Assembly: GCA_927798505.1 (NCBI GenBank)
Contig: CAKMNE010000057.1
Location: 1 to 8,597 of the forward strand
From: an uncultured Bacteroidales bacterium
GTDB taxonomy: Bacteria; Bacteroidota; Bacteroidia; Bacteroidales; UBA932
Direction of reading: 5' to 3'
Length of the DNA stretch: 8,597 nt
In this document: positions 5,021 through 8,597 of the stretch, piece after piece
How the letters are laid out: each line of letters begins with the position of its first letter
Position numbering within the stretch: position 1 is the stretch's first letter
Position numbers and translations under genes: made by a program
Notes under the pieces: generated by a model
Seen by the model: the letters and a program-made list of their open reading frames with translations, nothing else
Told to the model about the DNA's origin: nothing
Databases searched by the model: none

Positions 5021-6220
5021 TCATTCGGCCTGGGCGGCGACGGTGTAGGCTGTGGACCATGCTGCCTGGAGGTTGAAGCCGCCGGTGATGGCGTCTATGT
5101 CCAGCACTTCGCCGGCGAAATGCAGATGCGGGTGCTCGCGGGCTTCGAAGGCCTTGGGCAGGACGGCGTCCGCGCTCACTCCCCCGGCAGTAACGAATTC
5201 TTCCTTGAAATGGCAGCGCCCCGCGATGCTGTAGGCGTCGGCGGTCAGGGTGCAGGCGAGGCGCGAGATGCCCTTGGAGCCCATTTCCGCCCAGCGTATG
5301 TCCTCCCTGAGGCCGGCGCGGCGCATCAGGTGCAGCCACAGTCGCGAGCTCAGACCCTCAGGCCGCACGCTGCTCACCTGCTTTCGCGCCGCGCCCTCCA
5401 TCGCCCCCGCAATCCACTCCCTCGCCTCGGATTCGCTGCAGGAGAGCCAGCTGACCAGCAGGGTGCCGCTGTAGCCGCTCTCCGCGAGCTCACGCGCGGC
5501 GTAGGAGGAAAGCTTGAGTGTGGCAGGGCCGCTCACGCCCCAGTCGGTGAGAAGCAGGGTACCCCGGCTCACCATGGATTTCAAACCTGCAAGCCGCAGC
5601 GTCGCATCCCGGACCACGGTCCCCATCAGGGCGCGCAGGCCCTCGTCAGCAATGCGCAAGGTGAAGAGCGATGGTACCGTAGGCTCCAGCTTAAGTCCCA
5701 GAGGCTCAAGGAGTTTCAGCGCTCCGCCGCCGGTAGTGACAACCACCCTGTCCGCCTCGACCCGGCCGTCCTTCAGGCTAAGCACGTAGCCTTGCTGCCC
5801 ATGAGACACCGCTTCCACGCGGCAGCCGAGCCTGAGCTCCACCCCGAGCCGGCGCATCAGGTTCTCGAGGGTGCGGACTATCTGCATCGCATCCTGGCTG
5901 GCGGGGAACACGCAGCCGTCCTCCATGGTAACCAGCCGCACCCCTTCCCTTTCCCACCATGCGCAGGTCTGCTCGGGCGAGAGCTGGCTGAAGGCATGGC
6001 GCACCAGCCTCTCTCCACGAGGGTAGGCCTCCCGCAAGCGGCCTATGCTTTCGAAGCTGTTGGTCAGGTTGCAGCGGCCGCCGCCCGTGATGGCGACCTT
6101 GGCGAGGGGCTTGGTTGCGCTCTCAAAGACGGTGATCTGCGCCCCCGGGCGGCGGCGTTTCATCTCCACCGCGCAGAAGCAGCCGGCGGCACCGGCCCCT
6201 ATGATTGCGATTTTCTCCAT
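5021..6220 (-). CDS. HI0933/BaiN-family NAD(P)/FAD-dependent flavoprotein
   Basis: This 399-residue protein belongs to the widespread HI0933/BaiN-like flavoproteins, predicted cytoplasmic oxidoreductases whose usual physiological substrates are mostly unsettled. The N-terminal dinucleotide-binding motif GAGAAG (8-13) is followed by a ribose-binding Glu in VFES (E33) and the family signature ITGGGRCNLTN (44-54). A VVVTTGGGAL segment lies mid-protein, then LLLTDWGVSGPATLKLS, and the C-terminal FAD-contact block DIDAITGGFNLQAAWSTA. Length is typical. The ATG at 6220 lies 17 nt after a -7 element and starts directly with the Rossmann strand. The gene is divergent from nadE and appears transcriptionally separate from the LicD cluster. 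Function beyond redox flavoprotein is not assigned. Confidence 0.9.
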   Translation of the reverse strand: MEKIAIIGAGAAGCFCAVEMKRRRPGAQITVFESATKPLAKVAITGGGRCNLTNSFESIGRLREAYPRGERLVRHAFSQLSPEQTCAWWEREGVRLVTMEDGCVFPASQDAMQIVRTLENLMRRLGVELRLGCRVEAVSHGQQGYVLSLKDGRVEADRVVVTTGGGALKLLEPLGLKLEPTVPSLFTLRIADEGLRALMGTVVRDATLRLAGLKSMVSRGTLLLTDWGVSGPATLKLSSYAARELAESGYSGTLLVSWLSCSESEAREWIAGAMEGAARKQVSSVRPEGLSSRLWLHLMRRAGLREDIRWAEMGSKGISRLACTLTADAYSIAGRCHFKEEFVTAGGVSADAVLPKAFEAREHPHLHFAGEVLDIDAITGGFNLQAAWSTAYTVAAQAE

Positions 6221-6237
6221 ATTGCTGTCCAGGATGC

Positions 6238-6245
6238 CAAAATTA
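6238..6245 (-). promoter_or_regulatory. -7 promoter element for the flavoprotein gene
   Basis: The minus strand reads TAATTTTG, an exact match to TAnnTTTG, ending 17 nt before the ATG at 6220. It would give a leader of roughly 10 nt. No well-spaced -33 TTTG is seen. It lies only 12 nt from the opposing -7 element of nadE, so the two promoters cannot easily be occupied at the same time. Confidence 0.5.
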
Positions 6246-6257
6246 GTGAATTTTATA

Positions 6258-6265
6258 TATTTTTG
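6258..6265 (+). promoter_or_regulatory. -7 promoter element for nadE
   Basis: TATTTTTG at 6258-6265 matches TAnnTTTG exactly, and only 5 nt (6266-6270) separate it from the nadE ATG at 6271. This is the same geometry as the LicD cluster promoter and predicts a leaderless or nearly leaderless transcript. No clear -33 element is visible. Confidence 0.5.
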
Positions 6266-6270
6266 CTCCC

Positions 6271-7014
6271 ATGTACAAGTTTGATGCTGCGGTCAACACC
6301 GAAAAGTGTATCGAGTGGATCCGCAATTGGTTCGAAGAAAATGGAAAAGGCTGCACCGCAGTCCTCGGTCTGTCCGGCGGCAAGGACTCCACTGTCACGG
6401 CCGCCCTGCTTGCTGAAGCGCTCGGAGCGGAGCGTGTAATCGGCGTTGCCATGCCCGACGAGGGACAAAGCCTCAACGAAGCGGACGAAATCGCCAAGTG
6501 GCTGGGTATCAAGTTCTTTAACATCTCTGTTGCCGAGGCATGCCGCGCCACTCGCGCCTCCCTTGAGGCAGCCGGAATCGAGCCTTCCGCCCAGTGCGTG
6601 CAGAACATCCCGCCGAGGGAGAGGATGAAGGTGCTCTTCGCCGTGGCCCAGTGCTTCAACGGCCGGCCGGTCAACACCTGCAACCTGTCGGAGGATTATA
6701 TCGGCTACGCCACCATCTTCGGCGATGCCGCAGGCAGCTTCTCCGTGCTCGGAAAGATGACGGTGACCGAAGTGCTCGCAATCGGAGACTACCTCGGCCT
6801 CCCTTCGAAGTGGGTGCACAAGACCCCGGACGACGGGCTGCCGAACAGCTCACCGGACGAGGCGAAGCTGGGCTTTACCTATGCTGAACTGGACAGGTAC
6901 ATTCGCGAAGGCGTGGAGCCGGCTCCGGAGAAAAAGGAAAAAATCGACAGGCTCAACCGCATCAACCGTTTCAAAACGGAGATACTTCGCCTTCCTGTCT
7001 ACATTCCGATCTAA
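6271..7014 (+). CDS. nadE: NH3-dependent NAD(+) synthetase
   Basis: This 247-residue enzyme catalyses the last step of NAD biosynthesis: deamido-NAD plus ATP and ammonia giving NAD, AMP and pyrophosphate, in the cytoplasm. The N-type ATP pyrophosphatase motif is GLSGGKDST (33-41), with MPDEG at 61-65 as part of the AMP-contacting region. NLSEDYIGYATIFGDAAGSFSVLGKM (138-163) and WVHKTPDDGLPNSSPDEAKLGFTY (181-204) match the NadE deamido-NAD and magnesium-binding regions. No glutaminase domain is present, so it uses free ammonia or an unlinked glutaminase. Length fits short bacterial NadE. It is the only + strand gene in the window, divergent from the flavoprotein gene. Its last 44 nt overlap the 3' end of the opposing acyltransferase gene. 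Confidence 0.93.
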   Translation: MYKFDAAVNTEKCIEWIRNWFEENGKGCTAVLGLSGGKDSTVTAALLAEALGAERVIGVAMPDEGQSLNEADEIAKWLGIKFFNISVAEACRATRASLEAAGIEPSAQCVQNIPPRERMKVLFAVAQCFNGRPVNTCNLSEDYIGYATIFGDAAGSFSVLGKMTVTEVLAIGDYLGLPSKWVHKTPDDGLPNSSPDEAKLGFTYAELDRYIREGVEPAPEKKEKIDRLNRINRFKTEILRLPVYIPI

Positions 7015-7804
7015 CCTGCTCGGGGCTGTCCACCTTGATGTAGTGGAAGCGGCTGTCGAGCTCTGAATCCTTGCAGCGCAGGCACATCTGCGCATAGATG
7101 CGGTCGCGCAGGTCCTTCTGGGCCTGCTTAGGCGGCAGGTCGGTTCGTGGGTAGAACGGGCCGTCGTACCATAGCTCCTGATAAGTGCGTCCGTTGCGAC
7201 GCTTGCGATAGACCGCGCTGCGCACGAAGCAAGGGGCGCCGAGCCGGGCGGGAATGTTGAAAGAGGAGTCGGAGAAATCGCGTATCTTGTTGTACTTCGG
7301 CCAGATATGCGCTTCCGGGAAGATGGCTATCGCGCAGCCCTTCTCGTAGTGCCGTATGATTGCATCCTTGAAATCCATGAAGGAGCTGCGGGCGCTGGGC
7401 ACCGGCATCACCCCGAGGAAGCGCAGCAGGGTGCGCAGGAAGGGGATGGATATGGAATCCGGGCTGGCTACGATGTAGACCTGGCGCGGCATGGCGAGCA
7501 CGGGGTTGAGCAGGGCATCCGAGAAGCCGCTGGTGTGGTTTCCGAATATGAAGTAGCCCTTGCGCTTGTCCTTGAGCGAGTGCAGGACCTTGGCGTTGTG
7601 GATCCTGCGCACGGTGGAAAGCGGCCATACCACTATGGAGACCACCGCCATCAGCGCGTAGTAAACCACGGGCTTGAAGAAGCGGTAGAAGATGTTTTTG
7701 GGCTGGTACTCGAAGCCTTCGGGCGTCGGTTTGCCGTTGATGCCCGTATTGGCAAAGTCGTCGCTGCGTTCGTCGAACCAGTAGTAGTACCTATGCTTTG
7801 GCAT
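6971..7804 (-). CDS. PlsC-type lysophospholipid acyltransferase
   Basis: This 277-residue membrane-associated acyltransferase resembles 1-acyl-sn-glycerol-3-phosphate acyltransferases, which add a second acyl chain to make phosphatidic acid. One hydrophobic segment (about 45-62, VVYYALMAVVSIVVWPL) should anchor it. The catalytic block FGNHTSGFSDA places H90 and D96 five residues apart (HX5D) rather than in the usual HX4D. FPEAHIWPKYNKIRDF (162-177) replaces the classical EGTR-type block. R139 in PVPSARSS may bind the glycerol phosphate. The start at 7804 overlaps the end of the upstream glycosyltransferase gene by 14 nt, indicating co-expression in a lipid or glycolipid pathway. The 3' end overlaps nadE by 44 nt in antisense orientation. 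The acyl acceptor could be a lipid other than lysophosphatidate. Confidence 0.82.
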   Translation of the reverse strand: MPKHRYYYWFDERSDDFANTGINGKPTPEGFEYQPKNIFYRFFKPVVYYALMAVVSIVVWPLSTVRRIHNAKVLHSLKDKRKGYFIFGNHTSGFSDALLNPVLAMPRQVYIVASPDSISIPFLRTLLRFLGVMPVPSARSSFMDFKDAIIRHYEKGCAIAIFPEAHIWPKYNKIRDFSDSSFNIPARLGAPCFVRSAVYRKRRNGRTYQELWYDGPFYPRTDLPPKQAQKDLRDRIYAQMCLRCKDSELDSRFHYIKVDSPEQVRSECRQEGEVSPF

Positions 7805-8597
7805 GGGCCTCGATTACGCTTTTGAACATGTTCTCCATCTCACGCATGCACTTCGTCTGGTCGTACAGTACGCTTTCCCGGATGTAGCGCTGGCGAAGGG
7901 CCGCCTTCTCGTCAGGGTGCTCGATGAACCAGTCGATGCGCCGGGCAAGTTCCTGACTGTCACCGACTTTGAAAAGGCAGTGCGGGTCGAGGGCGAAGTT
8001 CTTGGTGGCGCAGTGCGGGGAGTCGGCTATGACCGGCACAAGACCGCAGGCTATTGCCTCAAGACAGGCTATTCCTTCGAGTTCGGCCTGAGCCGGGTGG
8101 CAGTACAGGTCGGAGTAGTTGAGTATCCTGCGCACTTCCTCGCGGGAGAAGAATCCCATTATCGGCTGGATGGGGAGATGCTTCTTTGCCCAGTCGCGGA
8201 TTTCGAAGCCGTAGGGGCCGTTGCCGCAGAAGATGAGCTGGATTTTGTCCCTGTACTTGGATTGGGAGACGGCCTTCAGGAGGGTGATGTGGGATTTTTC
8301 CTTGGAGAAACGGCCTGTGTAAACTATGCAGTATCTGTCTTTCAGCTCTTCAGGCTTTGGACCCGGGTTGGGTTTGAACTGATCGTTCACGCCATTGGAG
8401 ATGACATAGCCGTTGGTCTTTCTGCCTACAGCAGCCTCAAACTCATCCTGCATGAATTTGGTCGGATAGTGAATAGCATCCGCGCGGCAGAACAGATTGT
8501 GGTCATACCATTTGTAGGTGAGTTTGTTGGCCCAGTCACAACCGACCAGAAAGATATGGCTGGTGAGATTCTGCGCCTGGGCGTGGCAGCCCGCAGT
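7791..8597 (-). CDS. GT4-family glycosyltransferase, 5' end beyond window
   Basis: The frame is open from the right edge (8597) to the TAG at 7791, giving the last 268 residues. The protein continues upstream of the internal Met at 8453 with a typical GT4 linker (ADAIHYPTKFMQDEF), so the true start lies outside. The donor-binding domain shows ISNGV, YTGRFSKEKSHITLL with the conserved Arg and Lys, FCGNGPYG, and the EX7E motif in AELEGIACLEAIACGLVPV. The fold is GT-B, retaining. The 14-nt overlap with a PlsC-type acyltransferase gene suggests that it glycosylates a lipid such as diacylglycerol, which is inference from context. It is distinct from the GT4 at 3107-4189. Sugar donor and acceptor are unknown. 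Confidence 0.87.
   Translation of the reverse strand, partial: TAGCHAQAQNLTSHIFLVGCDWANKLTYKWYDHNLFCRADAIHYPTKFMQDEFEAAVGRKTNGYVISNGVNDQFKPNPGPKPEELKDRYCIVYTGRFSKEKSHITLLKAVSQSKYRDKIQLIFCGNGPYGFEIRDWAKKHLPIQPIMGFFSREEVRRILNYSDLYCHPAQAELEGIACLEAIACGLVPVIADSPHCATKNFALDPHCLFKVGDSQELARRIDWFIEHPDEKAALRQRYIRESVLYDQTKCMREMENMFKSVIEAHAKA

Noticed and set aside
5003..6439. 478-codon + strand open frame opposite the flavoprotein gene
   Set aside because: It is a mirror frame of a GC-rich gene. The minus-strand product has complete HI0933-family motifs, whereas the + product has none and also runs into nadE out of frame.
1..8597. CRISPR arrays, tRNA or rRNA genes, insertion sequences and riboswitches
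   Set aside because: No regularly spaced repeats, cloverleaf-like segments, transposase-like proteins or terminal inverted repeats were recognised anywhere in the window.

Overview
The window looks like a chromosomal segment from a Bacteroidota species, probably a moderately GC-rich Bacteroidales (an Alistipes-like lineage is a guess). Start codons lack convincing Shine-Dalgarno sequences. Several starts are instead preceded by exact matches to the Bacteroidota -7 promoter element TAnnTTTG, one of them with a correctly spaced -33 TTTG. All gene families were recognised by reading the proteins; no database search was possible.

Layout from left to right. Positions 1-505 hold no gene. Positions 1-190 are AT-rich and carry two copies of a 19-bp operator-like dyad exactly 50 bp apart. 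Positions 191-505 are strongly G-rich on the + strand, with short direct repeats and two canonical G-quadruplex motifs. As minus-strand RNA this stretch is C-rich and G-poor, as expected of a Rho-dependent termination zone. Positions 506-4983 (minus strand) form a compact five-gene surface-glycan modification cluster. In transcription order it encodes a LicD-family phosphotransferase, a GT4 glycosyltransferase, a class V aminotransferase, a TagD-like cytidylyltransferase with a truncated oxidoreductase-type Rossmann tail, and a second LicD. Positions 5021-6220 (minus) encode an HI0933/BaiN-type flavoprotein. A 50-bp gap with overlapping divergent promoters separates it from nadE (6271-7014, plus). 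nadE overlaps tail-to-tail with a PlsC-type acyltransferase (6971-7804, minus), which itself overlaps a GT4 glycosyltransferase gene that runs off the right edge.

The most coherent system is the 506-4983 cluster. The cytidylyltransferase should make a CDP-activated small phosphorylated group, and the class V aminotransferase could supply an amino form of that group. The two LicD proteins would then transfer the phospho-substituent to sugars of a glycan partly built by the GT4 enzyme. Whether the group is phosphoglycerol, an aminated glycerol-phosphate analogue or 2-aminoethylphosphonate cannot be settled here, because no PEP mutase or phosphonopyruvate decarboxylase gene is present. The right-hand GT4 plus acyltransferase pair suggests membrane glycolipid or phospholipid synthesis and appears separate from the LicD cluster.
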